Assembly: GCF_900112245.1 (NCBI RefSeq)
Contig: NZ_FOYX01000006.1
Coordinates: 58,827-122,826 of the forward strand
Length of the DNA stretch: 64,000 nt
From: Maribacter stanieri
GTDB taxonomy: Bacteria; Bacteroidota; Bacteroidia; Flavobacteriales; Flavobacteriaceae
Direction of reading: 5' to 3'
Below the pieces are notes generated by a model. The model did no database searches. It was not told where the DNA came from and saw only the letters and a program-made list of their open reading frames with translations. The translations under genes were made by a program, and so were the position numbers. Of this stretch, positions 52,546 to 64,000 are shown in pieces. How positions within the stretch are numbered: the first letter of the stretch is position 1; each line of letters opens with the position of its first letter.

Positions 52546-52567
52546 TAGCAACAACCATATTACTTTT

Positions 52568-52606
52568 GGTTTAGGTCTTTTCGCTTTTGGCGGTTAGACC
52601 TAAGCC
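52568..52606 (+). promoter_or_regulatory. long hairpin between rplL and rpoB
   Basis: ggtttaggtct (52568-52578) pairs with agacctaagcc (52596-52606), 11 bp with one G-T, and cgc/gcg can pair inside the loop. A short attttat follows. Its place between rplL and rpoB resembles the E. coli attenuator/RNase III region. Confidence 0.6.
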
Positions 52607-52677
52607 ATTTTATAGATTTAGGTATATTAAGATGTATACTACTCATTTAGTACTCACGATCAAAACACTGTCCGTAG

Positions 52678-55600
52678 ATGTTCACAAATAATACTGAAAG
52701 AATAAGCTTCGCTTCCGCAAGAAACACACCGGATTACCCGGATTTCTTAGATATTCAGATTAAATCTTTCCAAGACTTTTTTCAACTAGAGACTAAATCA
52801 GATGAAAGAGGTAATGAAGGTCTTTATAATACCTTCATGGAAAATTTCCCAATTACTGATACAAGAAATCAGTTTGTATTGGAATTCCTTGATTATTTTA
52901 TAGACCCACCAAGATATTCTATACAAGAATGTATTGAACGTGGTCTTACCTATAGCGTTCCTTTAAAAGCACGTTTAAAATTATATTGTACTGATCCAGA
53001 ACATGAAGATTTTGAAACGATTGTACAGGATGTGTATTTAGGTACAATTCCATATATGACTCCAAGTGGTACTTTTGTGATCAATGGTGCAGAGAGAGTT
53101 GTGGTTTCTCAGTTGCATAGATCTCCAGGGGTTTTCTTTGGTCAATCTTTCCATGCAAACGGAACAAAATTATATTCTGCTAGGGTAATTCCTTTTAAAG
53201 GTTCTTGGATAGAATTTGCTACCGATATCAATGGCGTTATGTATGCTTATATCGATAGAAAGAAAAAATTACCGGTTACAACTTTATTCAGAGCTATTGG
53301 TTTTGAACGTGATAAGGATATTTTAGAAATTTTCGATCTTTCTGAAGAGGTGAAAGTTTCTAATGCCGGATTAAAAAAAGTTCTTGGTCGTAAATTAGCG
53401 GCAAGAGTATTGAACACTTGGCATGAGGATTTTGTTGATGAGGATACTGGTGAAGTTGTATCAATAGAACGTAATGAGATTGTTTTAGATAGGGATACTA
53501 TTCTTGAAAAAGATCATATTACTGAAATTATAGATGCTGATGTAAAAACTATTCTTTTACATAAAGAAAATAATGCGCAATCTGATTACGCTATTATTCA
53601 TAATACATTACAAAAGGATCCAACGAACTCTGAAAAAGAAGCCGTTGAACATATCTATCGTCAATTACGTAATGCTGAGCCGCCAGATGAGGAAACAGCA
53701 CGTGGTATTATTGATAAATTATTCTTTTCTGATCAACGTTACAACTTAGGTGAAGTTGGTCGTTATAGAATGAATAAGAAATTACAGTTGGATATTGGAA
53801 TGGATAAGCAGGTCTTAACCAAAGAAGATATCATAACTATAATAAAATATTTAATTGAGTTAATTAACTCTAAAGCAGAGATTGATGATATTGACCACTT
53901 ATCTAACCGTCGTGTTAGAACAGTAGGGGAGCAGTTATCATCTCAGTTTGGTGTTGGTCTTGCTCGTATGGCAAGAACAATTCGTGAACGTATGAATGTT
54001 CGTGATAATGAAGTATTTACACCTATAGATTTAATTAATGCGAAGACATTGTCTTCTGTTATTAATTCTTTCTTCGGAACAAATCAGTTATCTCAGTTTA
54101 TGGATCAAACGAATCCATTAGCTGAAATTACGCACAAAAGAAGATTGTCTGCATTAGGGCCAGGTGGTTTATCAAGAGAGCGTGCTGGTTTCGAAGTACG
54201 TGATGTTCACTATACACACTATGGTCGTTTATGTCCTATTGAAACTCCAGAAGGTCCAAACATTGGTTTGATTTCTTCATTATCTGTGTTTGCGAAAGTA
54301 AATCCAATGGGGTTCTTAGAAACACCATATAGAAAGGTTACTAATTCTGTTGTTGATTATAAAAATTTCACTTATTTAAGTGCTGAAGAAGAAGAAGGAA
54401 TGAAAATTGCGCAAGCAAACATTCCAATGAAAGAAGATGGTACTATTGATGCTGAAAAGGTTATTGCTAGAGAAGAAGGTGATTTCCCAGTTGTAGATCC
54501 ATCAGAAATTCAGTATACGGATGTAGCTCCTAATCAAATTGCATCTATTTCTGCATCTTTGATTCCATTCTTGGAACATGATGATGCGAACAGGGCTTTG
54601 ATGGGATCTAACATGATGCGTCAGGCTGTTCCTTTATTGAAACCACAATCACCGATTGTAGGAACAGGTTTAGAGCGTCAAGTGGCTTCTGATTCTAGAG
54701 TATTGATAAATGCTGAAGGTGATGGTGTTATTGAATATGTAGATGCTCAAAAAGTAACTATCAAATATGATAGAACTGATGAGGAGAGATTAATTAGTTT
54801 CGAGGAGGATAGTAAAACATATTTCTTAGTTAAGTTCAGAAAAACGAATCAAGGAACAAATATTAACCTTAAACCAATTGTACAAGTTGGTGATAGAGTT
54901 AAGAAAGGACAAGTTCTTTGTGAAGGTTATGCAACTGAAAAAGGGGAATTAGCATTAGGTAGAAACTTAACAGTGGCATTTATGCCGTGGAAGGGTTATA
55001 ACTTTGAAGATGCAATTGTAATTTCTGAAAAGGTTGTTCGTGAAGATATTTTTACGTCTATTCATGTTGATGAATATTCTTTAGAAGTAAGAGATACAAA
55101 ATTAGGTGCAGAAGAGCTTACTCATGACATACCTAACGTTTCAGAAGAGGCTACAAAAGACTTGGATGAAAATGGTATGATAAGAATTGGTGCCGAGGTT
55201 AAGCCTGGTGATATTCTTATTGGTAAGATTACACCAAAAGGTGAGTCTGATCCTACACCTGAAGAAAAATTATTACGTGCCATTTTTGGAGATAAAGCGG
55301 GTGATGTAAAAGATGCTTCTTTAAAAGCTTCACCTTCTCTTAGAGGTGTTGTAATTGAAAAGAAATTATTCTCAAGATCTGTAAAGGATAAGAGAAAACG
55401 TTCTGAAGATAAAGAAGAGCTTTCTAAGTTAGAATTGGAATACGAAGTAAAATTCCAAGAATTAAAAGATGTACTTGTAGAGAAATTATTTACAATAGTA
55501 AATGGTAAAACTTCTCAAGGTGTGCTTAATGATTTAGGAGAAGAAGTTTTACCTAAGGGTAAAAAGTATACCATGAAAATGTTAAACTCTGTTGATGATT

Positions 55601-56487
55601 TTGCACACCTAGTAGGTGGTAGCTGGACAACAGATAACGATACTAATGGATTGGTTGCTGATTTACTTCATAACTATAAAATTAAACTTAACGATTTACA
55701 AGGAAACTTGAGAAGAGATAAGTTTACAATTTCTGTAGGTGATGAATTACCTGCAGGTATTATGAAATTAGCTAAAGTTTATATTGCTAAGAAGCGTAAG
55801 CTGAAAGTTGGTGATAAAATGGCAGGTAGACACGGTAATAAAGGTATTGTATCTAGAATAGTACGTCATGAAGATATGCCGTTCTTGGAAGATGGAACTC
55901 CTGTTGATATCGTACTTAACCCACTGGGTGTACCATCGCGTATGAACATTGGACAGATTTATGAAACTGTATTAGGTTGGGCAGGTCTTAAACTTGGTAG
56001 AAAGTATGCAACACCAATTTTTGATGGTGCTACATTAGATCAAATTAATGCTTATACTGACGAAGCAGGTATTCCAAGATTTGGACATACATACTTATAT
56101 GATGGTGGAACAGGTCAGCGTTTTGATCAACCTGCAACAGTAGGGGTGATTTATATGTTGAAACTTGGTCACATGGTAGATGATAAAATGCACGCACGTT
56201 CTATAGGACCATATTCATTAATTACACAACAACCTTTGGGTGGTAAAGCTCAATTTGGTGGTCAAAGATTTGGTGAGATGGAAGTTTGGGCACTTGAAGC
56301 ATATGGTGCATCTGCAACTTTACGTGAGATTTTAACGGTTAAGTCTGATGATGTTATCGGAAGAGCTAAAACCTATGAATCAATTGTTAAAGGCGAAACA
56401 ATGCCAGAACCTGGTTTACCAGAATCTTTCAACGTTTTAATGCACGAACTTAAGGGATTAGGTTTGGATATTAGACTTGAGGAATAG
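52678..56487 (+). CDS. rpoB: DNA-directed RNA polymerase subunit beta
   Basis: 1269 residues, normal for Bacteroidota. Conserved blocks: [29 protein letters not shown], rifampicin region [29 protein letters not shown] with the usual Asp, His and Ser residues, [26 protein letters not shown], and the C-terminal [12 protein letters not shown] link is in rpoC. It is followed by a small hairpin and rpoC. Confidence 0.99.
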   Translation: MFTNNTERISFASARNTPDYPDFLDIQIKSFQDFFQLETKSDERGNEGLYNTFMENFPITDTRNQFVLEFLDYFIDPPRYSIQECIERGLTYSVPLKARLKLYCTDPEHEDFETIVQDVYLGTIPYMTPSGTFVINGAERVVVSQLHRSPGVFFGQSFHANGTKLYSARVIPFKGSWIEFATDINGVMYAYIDRKKKLPVTTLFRAIGFERDKDILEIFDLSEEVKVSNAGLKKVLGRKLAARVLNTWHEDFVDEDTGEVVSIERNEIVLDRDTILEKDHITEIIDADVKTILLHKENNAQSDYAIIHNTLQKDPTNSEKEAVEHIYRQLRNAEPPDEETARGIIDKLFFSDQRYNLGEVGRYRMNKKLQLDIGMDKQVLTKEDIITIIKYLIELINSKAEIDDIDHLSNRRVRTVGEQLSSQFGVGLARMARTIRERMNVRDNEVFTPIDLINAKTLSSVINSFFGTNQLSQFMDQTNPLAEITHKRRLSALGPGGLSRERAGFEVRDVHYTHYGRLCPIETPEGPNIGLISSLSVFAKVNPMGFLETPYRKVTNSVVDYKNFTYLSAEEEEGMKIAQANIPMKEDGTIDAEKVIAREEGDFPVVDPSEIQYTDVAPNQIASISASLIPFLEHDDANRALMGSNMMRQAVPLLKPQSPIVGTGLERQVASDSRVLINAEGDGVIEYVDAQKVTIKYDRTDEERLISFEEDSKTYFLVKFRKTNQGTNINLKPIVQVGDRVKKGQVLCEGYATEKGELALGRNLTVAFMPWKGYNFEDAIVISEKVVREDIFTSIHVDEYSLEVRDTKLGAEELTHDIPNVSEEATKDLDENGMIRIGAEVKPGDILIGKITPKGESDPTPEEKLLRAIFGDKAGDVKDASLKASPSLRGVVIEKKLFSRSVKDKRKRSEDKEELSKLELEYEVKFQELKDVLVEKLFTIVNGKTSQGVLNDLGEEVLPKGKKYTMKMLNSVDDFAHLVGGSWTTDNDTNGLVADLLHNYKIKLNDLQGNLRRDKFTISVGDELPAGIMKLAKVYIAKKRKLKVGDKMAGRHGNKGIVSRIVRHEDMPFLEDGTPVDIVLNPLGVPSRMNIGQIYETVLGWAGLKLGRKYATPIFDGATLDQINAYTDEAGIPRFGHTYLYDGGTGQRFDQPATVGVIYMLKLGHMVDDKMHARSIGPYSLITQQPLGGKAQFGGQRFGEMEVWALEAYGASATLREILTVKSDDVIGRAKTYESIVKGETMPEPGLPESFNVLMHELKGLGLDIRLEE

Positions 56488-56506
56488 TTCAATATTTTAT
56501 ATTGAA
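56488..56506 (+). other. hairpin between rpoB and rpoC
   Basis: ttcaatat (56488-56495) and atattgaa (56499-56506), 8 bp with a 3-base loop, starting at the first base after the rpoB stop. There is no T tail, so a processing or stability role is more likely than termination. Confidence 0.4.
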
Positions 56507-56549
56507 GACTATTAAGTAAAACAAATTAAAACATTATCAGCACGCTATT

Positions 56550-59500
56550 ATGGCTAGAATAAAAGATAATAACCCAATAAAAAGGTTCGATAAAATTTCA
56601 ATAGGATTAGCTTCGCCAGAATCTATTTTGGCAGAGTCTAGAGGTGAAGTTTTAAAGCCCGAAACAATTAACTATAGAACTCACAAACCAGAACGTGATG
56701 GTTTGTTCTGTGAGCGTATTTTCGGTCCTGTAAAAGATTATGAATGTGCTTGTGGTAAATATAAGCGTATTCGTTACCGTGGTATCGTATGTGACCGTTG
56801 TGGAGTAGAAGTAACGGAGAAAAAAGTACGTAGAGACCGCGTAGGTCATATTAATTTGGTAGTACCAGTTGCTCATATATGGTATTTCCGTTCTTTACCT
56901 AACAAAATAGGTTACCTATTAGGTTTGCCGTCCAAGAAATTGGATATGATTATTTACTATGAACGTTATGTAGTAATTCAACCTGGTATAGCTAAAGGTC
57001 CTGAAGGTGAAGAAATCCAAAAAATGGATTTCTTAACTGAGGAAGAGTATTTGAATATTTTAGATACTATTCCACAAGAAAATCAATATTTAGAAGATTC
57101 TGACCCAAATAAGTTTATTGCTAAAATGGGAGCGGAGTGTTTAATTGATTTATTAGGTAGAATAAATCTTAAAGAACTTTCTTTTGAGCTTAGACATAAA
57201 GCAAATACAGAAACTTCAAAGCAACGTAAAACGGAAGCTTTAAAGCGTTTACAAGTTGTTGAAGCTTTAAGAGAATCTCAAGAAAATAGAGAAAATGAGC
57301 CGGAGTGGATGATAATGAAAGTAATTCCGGTTATACCACCAGAATTACGTCCATTAGTACCATTAGATGGTGGTCGATTTGCAACATCTGATTTAAATGA
57401 TCTTTACAGAAGAGTAATTATTCGTAATAACCGTCTTAAAAGATTGGTAGAGATTAAAGCTCCAGAAGTTATTTTACGTAATGAAAAACGTATGCTTCAG
57501 GAAGCTGTTGATTCTTTATTCGATAACACGAGAAAAGCGTCAGCTGTAAAAACAGAATCTAACAGACCTTTGAAATCTCTTTCTGATTCATTGAAAGGTA
57601 AGCAAGGTCGTTTCCGTCAAAACTTACTTGGAAAGCGTGTTGATTATTCTGCACGTTCGGTAATTGTTGTTGGACCAGAATTGAATTTATTTGAATGTGG
57701 GCTTCCAAAAGACATGGCAGCTGAATTGTACAAACCATTTGTTATCAGAAAACTGATTGAAAGAGGTATTGTAAAAACAGTAAAGTCTGCTAAGAAGATT
57801 ATAGATAAAAAAGAGCCTGTAGTTTGGGATATTTTGGAAAATGTATTGAAAGGTCACCCAGTATTATTGAACAGGGCACCTACTTTGCACCGTTTAGGTA
57901 TCCAAGCATTCCAACCTAAATTAATAGAAGGTAAAGCGATTCGTCTTCACCCATTAGCATGTACTGCATTTAATGCGGATTTTGATGGGGATCAAATGGC
58001 GGTTCACTTACCATTAGGACCAGAGGCAATTTTAGAAGCTCAGTTATTAATGCTTGCTTCTCAAAACATATTAAACCCTGCGAATGGCTCACCTATTACG
58101 GTACCATCACAGGATATGGTCTTGGGTCTGTATTACATGACCAAAGAGCGTAAATCAACACCAGAAGTTCCGGTGATTGGTGAAGGTTTAACTTTTTATT
58201 CGGCTGAAGAGGTAGAAATTGCTTTCAATGAAGGCATGGTAAATCTTAATGCAGGTATAAAAGTTAGAGCAAAAGATTTCAATGAAGAAGGTGAGTTGGT
58301 TTATAAAATTATACCTACTACCGTTGGACGTGTATTATTTAATAATCACGTGCCAGAAGCTGCAGGTTATATTAACCAAGTTCTTAATAAGAAAGCCTTA
58401 AGAAATATCATTGGTGATATTTTAGCAGTTACAAGTGTTCCAGTAACGGCTGCTTTCTTGGATAAGATTAAAACCATGGGTTATGATTTTGCCTTTAAGG
58501 GCGGATTGTCATTCAGTTTAGGTGATATTATTATACCTGCTGAAAAAATGGATATGATTGGTGAGGCCAATGGTCAAGTTGATGGTATTATGGCTAACTA
58601 CAACATGGGTCTTATTACCAATAACGAGAGATATAATCAGGTTATTGATGTTTGGACATCAACTAACGCTCAATTGACAGAGTTGGCTATGAAACGTATC
58701 CGTGAGGATCAGCAAGGTTTCAACTCAGTGTATATGATGCTTGATTCTGGTGCAAGGGGTTCTAAAGAGCAAATTCGTCAGTTAACTGGTATGCGTGGTT
58801 TGATGGCTAAGCCTAAAAAATCTACTGCTGGTGGTGGTGAAATTATTGAAAACCCAATTCTTTCTAACTTTAAGGAAGGTCTTTCTATCTTGGAATATTT
58901 TATTTCAACACACGGTGCTCGTAAGGGTCTTGCAGATACCGCTTTGAAAACAGCAGATGCTGGGTATTTAACAAGAAGATTGGTTGATGTGTCTCAAGAT
59001 GTTATAATTAACACTGAGGATTGTGAAACTCTTAGAGGAGTTGAAGTACAGGCGCTTAAGAAGAATGAAGAGATTGTTGAAAGTTTAGGGGAAAGAATTT
59101 TAGGTCGTGTATCATTACATGATGTATATAACCCTATGACAGAAGAATTAGTTCTTCAGGCTGGTCAGCAAATCATGGAAGTTGATGTGAAGAGAGTTGA
59201 AGCTTCTCCGATAGAAAAAATCGAAGTACGTTCAGCACTTACATGTGAGGCGGATAAAGGAATATGTGCTAAATGTTATGGAAGAAACCTTTCTACCAAT
59301 AAAATGGTACAAAGAGGTGAGGCTGTGGGTGTTGTTGCTGCGCAATCAATTGGTGAACCAGGTACACAACTTACATTAAGAACATTCCACGTAGGTGGAA
59401 TTGCAGGTAACATTTCTGAAGATAATAAGTTAGAGGTAAGATTCTCAGGTATAGCTGAAATTGAAGATTTAAGAACAGTAACAGGAGAAGGTTCAGATGG

Positions 59501-60848
59501 TAAACCAGCTGAAATTGTAATCTCTAGAACAAGTGAGATAAAAGTTGTTGATGGTAAAACAGGTATAACTTTAAGTACTAGTAACATACCTTACGGTTCT
59601 CAGTTATTTGTTGAGAATGGTGCTAAAGTTACTAAAGGAGATGTTATTTGTTCTTGGGATCCATATAACGGTGTAATTGTATCTGAATTCCCTGGTAAGA
59701 TTGCTTATGAAAATATAGAGCAAGGTGTAACTTATCAAGTTGAAATAGATGAACAGACAGGTTTCCAAGAAAAAGTAATTTCTGAATCTAGAAACAAGAA
59801 GTTGATTCCAACTTTATTGATTCAAGATGCAAAAGGAGAAACTTTGCGTTCTTACAACTTACCCGTAGGTTCACACATTATGGTAGATGATGGTGACAAG
59901 ATTAAGGAAGGTAAAATTTTAGTTAAGATTCCACGTAAGTCTGCTAAAGCAGGTGATATTACTGGTGGTCTTCCTAGAGTTACAGAATTATTCGAAGCAA
60001 GAAACCCATCTAATCCAGCTGTTGTTTCTGAAATTGACGGTGTTGTTTCTTTCGGTAAAATCAAAAGAGGAAATAGAGAAATCATCATTGAGTCTAAATT
60101 AGGTGAGGTGAAGAAATATCTTGTAAAGCTTTCTAATCAGATTTTAGTACAAGAAAATGATTATGTTAGAGCTGGTATGCCATTATCAGATGGTTCAATT
60201 ACTCCAGAAGATATTTTGGCAATTAAAGGTCCGTCTGCTGTACAACAGTATTTGGTGAACGAAGTTCAAGAAGTTTATAGACTACAAGGTGTGAAAATTA
60301 ATGATAAGCACTTCGAAGTAGTTGTTAGACAGATGATGCGTAAAGTAAGAATTCAAGATCCGGGTGATACCATCTTCCTAGAGAATCAATTGATTCACAA
60401 AGATGATTTCATTAAAGAGAATGATGAAATATTTGGTAAGAAAGTAGTAATGGAAGCTGGTGATTCTGATAACCTAAAACCTGGTCAAATTGTAACTCCT
60501 CGTGAGTTAAGGGATGAGAATTCTTTGTTGAGACGTGGTGATAAGGCATTGGTTGAAGCAAGAGATGCTGTATCAGCGACTGCAACTCCAATACTTCAGG
60601 GTATAACTAGAGCATCATTACAGACGAAATCATTTATTTCTGCTGCATCTTTCCAAGAAACTACTAAAGTATTAAATGAAGCTGCTGTAAGTGGTAAGAT
60701 TGATACGTTAGAAGGTCTTAAAGAAAATGTTATTGTTGGTCATAAGATTCCGGCTGGTACGGGTATGAGAGACTATGATAGTATTATCGTTGGATCTAAA
60801 GAAGAATATGATGAAATTATGGCTCGTAAAGAGGCATTAAGATTCTAA
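56550..60848 (+). CDS. rpoC: DNA-directed RNA polymerase subunit beta'
   Basis: 1432 residues. Zinc-binding cysteines near residue 68-90 ([22 protein letters not shown]), the catalytic [15 protein letters not shown], the second zinc site [41 protein letters not shown] (bridge helix/trigger loop) and C-terminal regions are intact. It ends with a strong terminator and completes the long operon. Confidence 0.99.
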   Translation: MARIKDNNPIKRFDKISIGLASPESILAESRGEVLKPETINYRTHKPERDGLFCERIFGPVKDYECACGKYKRIRYRGIVCDRCGVEVTEKKVRRDRVGHINLVVPVAHIWYFRSLPNKIGYLLGLPSKKLDMIIYYERYVVIQPGIAKGPEGEEIQKMDFLTEEEYLNILDTIPQENQYLEDSDPNKFIAKMGAECLIDLLGRINLKELSFELRHKANTETSKQRKTEALKRLQVVEALRESQENRENEPEWMIMKVIPVIPPELRPLVPLDGGRFATSDLNDLYRRVIIRNNRLKRLVEIKAPEVILRNEKRMLQEAVDSLFDNTRKASAVKTESNRPLKSLSDSLKGKQGRFRQNLLGKRVDYSARSVIVVGPELNLFECGLPKDMAAELYKPFVIRKLIERGIVKTVKSAKKIIDKKEPVVWDILENVLKGHPVLLNRAPTLHRLGIQAFQPKLIEGKAIRLHPLACTAFNADFDGDQMAVHLPLGPEAILEAQLLMLASQNILNPANGSPITVPSQDMVLGLYYMTKERKSTPEVPVIGEGLTFYSAEEVEIAFNEGMVNLNAGIKVRAKDFNEEGELVYKIIPTTVGRVLFNNHVPEAAGYINQVLNKKALRNIIGDILAVTSVPVTAAFLDKIKTMGYDFAFKGGLSFSLGDIIIPAEKMDMIGEANGQVDGIMANYNMGLITNNERYNQVIDVWTSTNAQLTELAMKRIREDQQGFNSVYMMLDSGARGSKEQIRQLTGMRGLMAKPKKSTAGGGEIIENPILSNFKEGLSILEYFISTHGARKGLADTALKTADAGYLTRRLVDVSQDVIINTEDCETLRGVEVQALKKNEEIVESLGERILGRVSLHDVYNPMTEELVLQAGQQIMEVDVKRVEASPIEKIEVRSALTCEADKGICAKCYGRNLSTNKMVQRGEAVGVVAAQSIGEPGTQLTLRTFHVGGIAGNISEDNKLEVRFSGIAEIEDLRTVTGEGSDGKPAEIVISRTSEIKVVDGKTGITLSTSNIPYGSQLFVENGAKVTKGDVICSWDPYNGVIVSEFPGKIAYENIEQGVTYQVEIDEQTGFQEKVISESRNKKLIPTLLIQDAKGETLRSYNLPVGSHIMVDDGDKIKEGKILVKIPRKSAKAGDITGGLPRVTELFEARNPSNPAVVSEIDGVVSFGKIKRGNREIIIESKLGEVKKYLVKLSNQILVQENDYVRAGMPLSDGSITPEDILAIKGPSAVQQYLVNEVQEVYRLQGVKINDKHFEVVVRQMMRKVRIQDPGDTIFLENQLIHKDDFIKENDEIFGKKVVMEAGDSDNLKPGQIVTPRELRDENSLLRRGDKALVEARDAVSATATPILQGITRASLQTKSFISAASFQETTKVLNEAAVSGKIDTLEGLKENVIVGHKIPAGTGMRDYDSIIVGSKEEYDEIMARKEALRF

Positions 60849-60857
60849 ATTTATTAT

Positions 60858-60890
60858 AACCCTCAAATTCTATTTGAGGGTTGTTTTTTT
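60858..60890 (+). terminator. intrinsic terminator of the rpo operon
   Basis: aaccctcaaat (60858-60868) and atttgagggtt (60872-60882), 11-bp perfect stem with a 3-nt loop, T run 60884-60890, 9 bases after the rpoC stop. Confidence 0.92.
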
Positions 60891-60905
60891 TATAAAATTT
60901 TAAAT

Positions 60906-61220
60906 ATGAGTGACAGCAAAAATCCTAATCAAAAACAGATTAATATTGAGTTGGATGAAAAAATGGCCGAGGGTATATATTCTAACCTTGCGATTATAAA
61001 TCATTCAGTATCTGAATTTGTTGTTGATTTTATAAGTATGATGCCAGGTGCGCCAAAAGCAAAAGTGAAGAGTAGAATAATTTTAACACCTCAACATGCT
61101 AAGAAATTTTTAAAAGCGCTAAACGATAACGTGCAACGTTTTGAAAAAGCTAATGGTACTATAAAGGATTATGAACAACCATCCATACCAATTAATTTTG
61201 GTCCAACTGGAGAAGCATAA
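60906..61220 (+). CDS. DUF3467 family protein
   Basis: 104 residues; INIELDEKMAEGIYSNLAIINHSVSEFVVDF and KSRIILTPQHAKKFLKAL are the signature segments of this small, cytoplasmic, conserved Bacteroidota family, often found right after rpoC. Function unknown. It converges on prfC with a shared terminator. Confidence 0.92.
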   Translation: MSDSKNPNQKQINIELDEKMAEGIYSNLAIINHSVSEFVVDFISMMPGAPKAKVKSRIILTPQHAKKFLKALNDNVQRFEKANGTIKDYEQPSIPINFGPTGEA

Positions 61221-61252
61221 AAAAAACCCAACTTTTAAGTTGGGCTTTTTTT
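61218..61252. terminator. bidirectional terminator between DUF3467 and prfC
   Basis: cccaactt (61227-61234) and aagttggg (61237-61244), with an A run on the left (61218-61226) and a T run on the right (61246-61252), so it can end transcripts of both strands. The T run overlaps the last bases of prfC. Confidence 0.88.
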
Positions 61253-62840
61253 ATTCAAATTCAGAAGTGAAATGTAGTTTTACTGATGGATATTTTTGCT
61301 GTGTCATTTGAAGTGAGAATGAAGAATCTGCTAAAAATACCAATTGTCCTTTTTTGTCTTTTGCTAAGAATTTTTGCTTTACGCGTTCAAATTCTTTGAA
61401 TTCATCTGTTTTTCTATTTTCGGTACCTACCCAACATGCTTTGTATACATTAAAATTTTCATAACTACATTTAGCTCCATATTCATGTTCTAGCCTATAT
61501 TGTATAACTTCAAACTGGAGTGCGCCAACAGTTCCGATTACTTTACGTCCATTAAGTTCTAAAGTAAATAGCTGGGCAACACCTTCATCCATAAGTTGAT
61601 CAATACCCTTGTTAAGTTGCTTAGACTTCATTGGGTCAGCATTGTTTATATATCTAAAATGCTCTGGTGAAAAGCTTGGTATACCTTTATAATGTAAGCT
61701 TTCTCCTTGTGTAAGCGTGTCTCCAATTTTGAAATTACCTGTATCATGTAAACCAACAATGTCTCCGGGATATGAAATATCTACAATTTCTTTTTTCTCC
61801 GCAAAGAAGGCGTTCGGACTAGAAAATTTTAGATTCTTTCCTTGTCTAACATGTAAATAAGGTTTGTTTCTTTCAAAGGTACCGGATACAATTTTTATAA
61901 AAGCAAGTCGATCTCTGTGCTTAGGATCCATGTTGGCATGAATTTTAAAGACGAATCCTGTCATTTCTTTTTCATTTGCTTCAACTAATCGCTCTTCAGC
62001 TTTTTTAGAACGTGGAGTCGGGGCGATTTGAATAAAGCAATCAAGTAATTCTCTTACTCCGAAATTATTTAATGCAGAACCAAAGAAGACAGGTTGCTGA
62101 TCACCTTTTAAATATAATTCTTTGTTGAATGGAGGATAAACTCCCCAAACTAATTCTAGATTATCTCTTAATTCGGAAGCAGCTTTGTTACCAATGATTT
62201 TATCTAATTCAGGATTGGTTACATCGTCAAAGGCAATTGTTTCTTCTATATTTTTTTTACTATCACCGCTAAATAAGTTGATGTTTTTTTCATAGATATT
62301 GTAAATTCCTTTAAAGTCGTACCCCATTCCAATAGGGAAACTTAGTGGAGTTACAGAAAGACCTAATTTTTGTTCTAATTCATCTAGTAAATCAAAAGCA
62401 TCTTGACCTTCTCTATCTAATTTGTTAATGAATACCAGCATTGGTATTTTACGCATGCGGCAAACTTCAACTAGTTTTACAGTTTGTTCCTCCACACCTT
62501 TTGCAACATCTATAACGACTATTACGCTATCTACAGCAGTTAAAGTTCTAAAAGTATCTTCAGCGAAGTCCTTATGACCAGGAGTATCTAATATATTTAT
62601 TTTTTTATCTTTATAAATAAATGCAAGAACTGAGGTCGCAACAGAAATACCTCTTTGTCTTTCAATCTCCATAAAATCACTTGTAGCTGTTTTTTTTATT
62701 TTATTATTCTTAACTGCTCCGGCTTCTTGTATGGCACCACCAAAAAGTAATAATTTTTCAGTTAATGTAGTTTTACCTGCATCTGGGTGAGAAATTATTC
62801 CAAAGGTTCTTCTGCGTTCTATTTCTTGCTTAAAGGTCAT
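61251..62840 (-). CDS. prfC: peptide chain release factor 3
   Basis: GTPase that recycles class I release factors. 529 residues from ATG 62840 (MTFKQEIERRRTFGIISHPD); the longer start at 62846 would require TTG. G1 SHPDAGKTTLTEKLL, G3 DTPGHKDF, G4 NKLDREG are present, and the EF-G-like domain II/III ends with the conserved FLADSSFSLQMTQQKYP. The gene is monocistronic and convergent with DUF3467. Confidence 0.96.
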   Translation of the reverse strand: MTFKQEIERRRTFGIISHPDAGKTTLTEKLLLFGGAIQEAGAVKNNKIKKTATSDFMEIERQRGISVATSVLAFIYKDKKINILDTPGHKDFAEDTFRTLTAVDSVIVVIDVAKGVEEQTVKLVEVCRMRKIPMLVFINKLDREGQDAFDLLDELEQKLGLSVTPLSFPIGMGYDFKGIYNIYEKNINLFSGDSKKNIEETIAFDDVTNPELDKIIGNKAASELRDNLELVWGVYPPFNKELYLKGDQQPVFFGSALNNFGVRELLDCFIQIAPTPRSKKAEERLVEANEKEMTGFVFKIHANMDPKHRDRLAFIKIVSGTFERNKPYLHVRQGKNLKFSSPNAFFAEKKEIVDISYPGDIVGLHDTGNFKIGDTLTQGESLHYKGIPSFSPEHFRYINNADPMKSKQLNKGIDQLMDEGVAQLFTLELNGRKVIGTVGALQFEVIQYRLEHEYGAKCSYENFNVYKACWVGTENRKTDEFKEFERVKQKFLAKDKKGQLVFLADSSFSLQMTQQKYPSVKLHFTSEFE

Positions 62841-62854
62841 ATACAAAATTTGTG

Positions 62855-62862
62855 CAAAAGTA
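62855..62862 (-). promoter_or_regulatory. candidate -7 box of prfC
   Basis: On the minus strand TACTTTTG, exact TAnnTTTG, 14 bases before the ATG. No matching -33 element is seen. Confidence 0.4.
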
Positions 62863-63222
62863 AGATAATTTCAATTCTTAACATTTAAGATTGCTAAATG
62901 ATAGTTTTAGGTTTTCAATAGTTTTGAATGTTTCATATCAATTGAATGAATATTATTTTGAAATTAATAAGATATTATTCAAGTAGAATAGTCTTTTAGT
63001 TTGTAATTATCGTAGATAGTACAAATGTTAAATATTATTAAGTAATTGACCTAGTTTTTTAACCGATTGTCTTATGAATTTGATGGTTAATCGAAAAAGA
63101 ATTTGAGTTGATTCATTTATAATATATCTTAGCATCGTTTTAATAAGACTGCCCCACTTTCTTATATATTACAATAAAAACTCTACCCTTGTGCCATGGT
63201 GATTAGTAAAACACTAACACTT
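62863..63222. other. AT-rich intergenic region without a recognised gene
   Basis: About 360 bases between the prfC promoter and the last gene. I see no tRNA, no coding frame of useful length and no good terminator. A one-mismatch -7 box TACCCTTG at 63184-63191 lies 31 bases before ATG 63223 and may serve the last gene. Confidence 0.5.
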
Positions 63223-64000
63223 ATGGGTAAAATTACTTTTATAAAAATTAACAGATTAATTTTAAATAGTTCTAACTATTTATTTTTTTGTTTTCTTGTA
63301 TTTTTCTGCGGCCTAAATTTATTTGGTGGTCAAAACAAAGCGCTTAATGTATTGTCTGTCAAATCAATGGATGCTGAAGTTGATTGTACGGTTTATGATT
63401 CCAAAGAGATTCGTTCAGAAGATTTAGGTGTTCAGAATGGTGTTGATAATGGAACCCTAATTGTCAGCAATATAGATGTTAGTTATAAATGGGGATTGCC
63501 AGAAGGCAGTATTCTTGTTAGTATGACCGGTGGTAGTACGTTTAATTCTGGATTGTTCATGGTTCAGAATGATAAGAGAATAAATTTTTCTATAACAGGG
63601 TCGGTACCTGTTATAATCACGGCAAAACACTCTGAGTTGGTCGGTGGTAATAGTTCAGATGGTATAACTGCTTTAGATGGTGTTGTTTATAATTTTACGA
63701 ATACCATACTTGCAGATGGCTTAACTTCAGGAACAAATGGTAATAATTATTTTGTACATAATAGTAGCAATAGTTTAGTTGATGAACATGAAAGATTTAC
63801 ATGGGAATCTACAGAAGTAGCTAATCAAATTGAATTCTATACAACTTCGCATTTTAAAAGTGCTGTAATTTTATTTTTGAAGCCGATTGTTTGTCAAAAT
63901 GAAATTGATACAGATGGTGACGGAGTTCCTGACAGTGCCGATCTAGATGATGATAATGATGGTATATTGGATACGGTTGAAGACCCGAACCTGGATGGTG
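63223..64000 (+). CDS. large secreted protein with TSP3-type repeats (3' end outside window)
   Basis: At least 259 residues, with no stop before the window ends. An N-terminal hydrophobic signal (LFFCFLVFFCGLNLFG) precedes an unrecognised beta-rich domain (YKWGLPEGSILVSMTGGSTF, TGSVPVIITAKHSELVG), then the calcium-binding-type repeat DTDGDGVPDSADLDDDND, GILDTVED. This type of D/N-rich TSP3 stretch usually links domains in huge exported Bacteroidota adhesins, often carrying a T9SS C-terminal domain. An upstream in-frame ATG (63196) is possible; the shorter start follows a candidate promoter box. Ligand unknown. Confidence 0.7.
   Translation, partial: MGKITFIKINRLILNSSNYLFFCFLVFFCGLNLFGGQNKALNVLSVKSMDAEVDCTVYDSKEIRSEDLGVQNGVDNGTLIVSNIDVSYKWGLPEGSILVSMTGGSTFNSGLFMVQNDKRINFSITGSVPVIITAKHSELVGGNSSDGITALDGVVYNFTNTILADGLTSGTNGNNYFVHNSSNSLVDEHERFTWESTEVANQIEFYTTSHFKSAVILFLKPIVCQNEIDTDGDGVPDSADLDDDNDGILDTVEDPNLDG

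Noticed and set aside
63053..63110. cgatt/aatcg pairing with flanking T and A runs
   Set aside because: Only 5 core pairs with a bulge and a long loop; not a credible terminator.

Overview
The window looks like a chromosomal segment of a marine-type Flavobacteriaceae bacterium (Bacteroidota; Maribacter/Zobellia-like is a guess from protein style). Supporting signs: AT-rich DNA with AT-rich leaders instead of Shine-Dalgarno sites, several exact Bacteroidota sigma boxes (TAnnTTTG, in the best cases with an upstream TTG/TTTG), and lineage-typical families such as DUF2851, DUF3467, the ribosomal protein bTHX, FtsH next to a LUD protein, and a TSP3-repeat secreted protein. No phage, insertion sequence, CRISPR array or defence island is visible. 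Almost everything is core genome.

Layout. 1-3.4 kb: 3' part of valS, a dienelactone hydrolase-like protein, a tiny Lmo0937-type membrane protein and a creatininase-family hydrolase. 3.4-7.2 kb: an outer-membrane-type protein plus a DoxX-like protein, divergent from a two-component pair, with tandem repeats in the shared intergenic region. 7.2-12 kb (minus): rsfS-ftsH-LUD-cdsA-psd-ACBP, a conserved ribosome silencing, membrane proteolysis and phospholipid cluster. 12-16 kb: birA, an SRPBCC protein, pyrE, a NUDIX protein and an M14 peptidase. 16.2-20.5 kb (minus): two related multi-PAS histidine kinases with matching promoter regions, the second overlapping a single-domain response regulator. 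20.5-26 kb: coaD and ddl, divergent from a PASTA protein and rluD, then yaaA, a lipoprotein, the overlooked small ribosomal gene bTHX, and a UDG-like protein. 26-30.4 kb: PEP carboxylase and an M20 peptidase. 30.5-37.4 kb (minus): a complete trpEGDCFBA operon with a small membrane protein at its end, preceded by a promoter, a leader peptide with three consecutive Trp codons and an intrinsic terminator. 37.4-39.2 kb: MarR regulator, nitroreductase and YceI operon with palindromes over its promoter. 39.3-46 kb: rhodanese, DUF2851, PspC, a K+ channel, an alanine symporter, an HhH protein and an acyl-CoA dehydrogenase. 46-61 kb: the translation/transcription superblock rpsU, xer recombinase, hpf, tRNA-Thr-Tyr-Gly-Thr, tuf, tRNA-Trp, secE, nusG, rplKAJL, rpoBC, DUF3467. 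61.2-64 kb: prfC (minus) and the 5' part of a large secreted protein that runs off the window.

How it works together. The most informative content is regulatory: a textbook-like trp attenuator in a phylum where such systems are little described, a strong Shine-Dalgarno sequence only on rpsU (consistent with the proposed bS21 autoregulation in Bacteroidota, whose ribosomes sequester the anti-SD), repeat operators upstream of a two-component/outer-membrane pair, duplicated promoters on paired PAS kinases, a self-overlapping MarR operator, and a terminator hairpin inside the start of the HhH gene. I found no clearly unprecedented enzymatic system; the regulatory items are the best leads.
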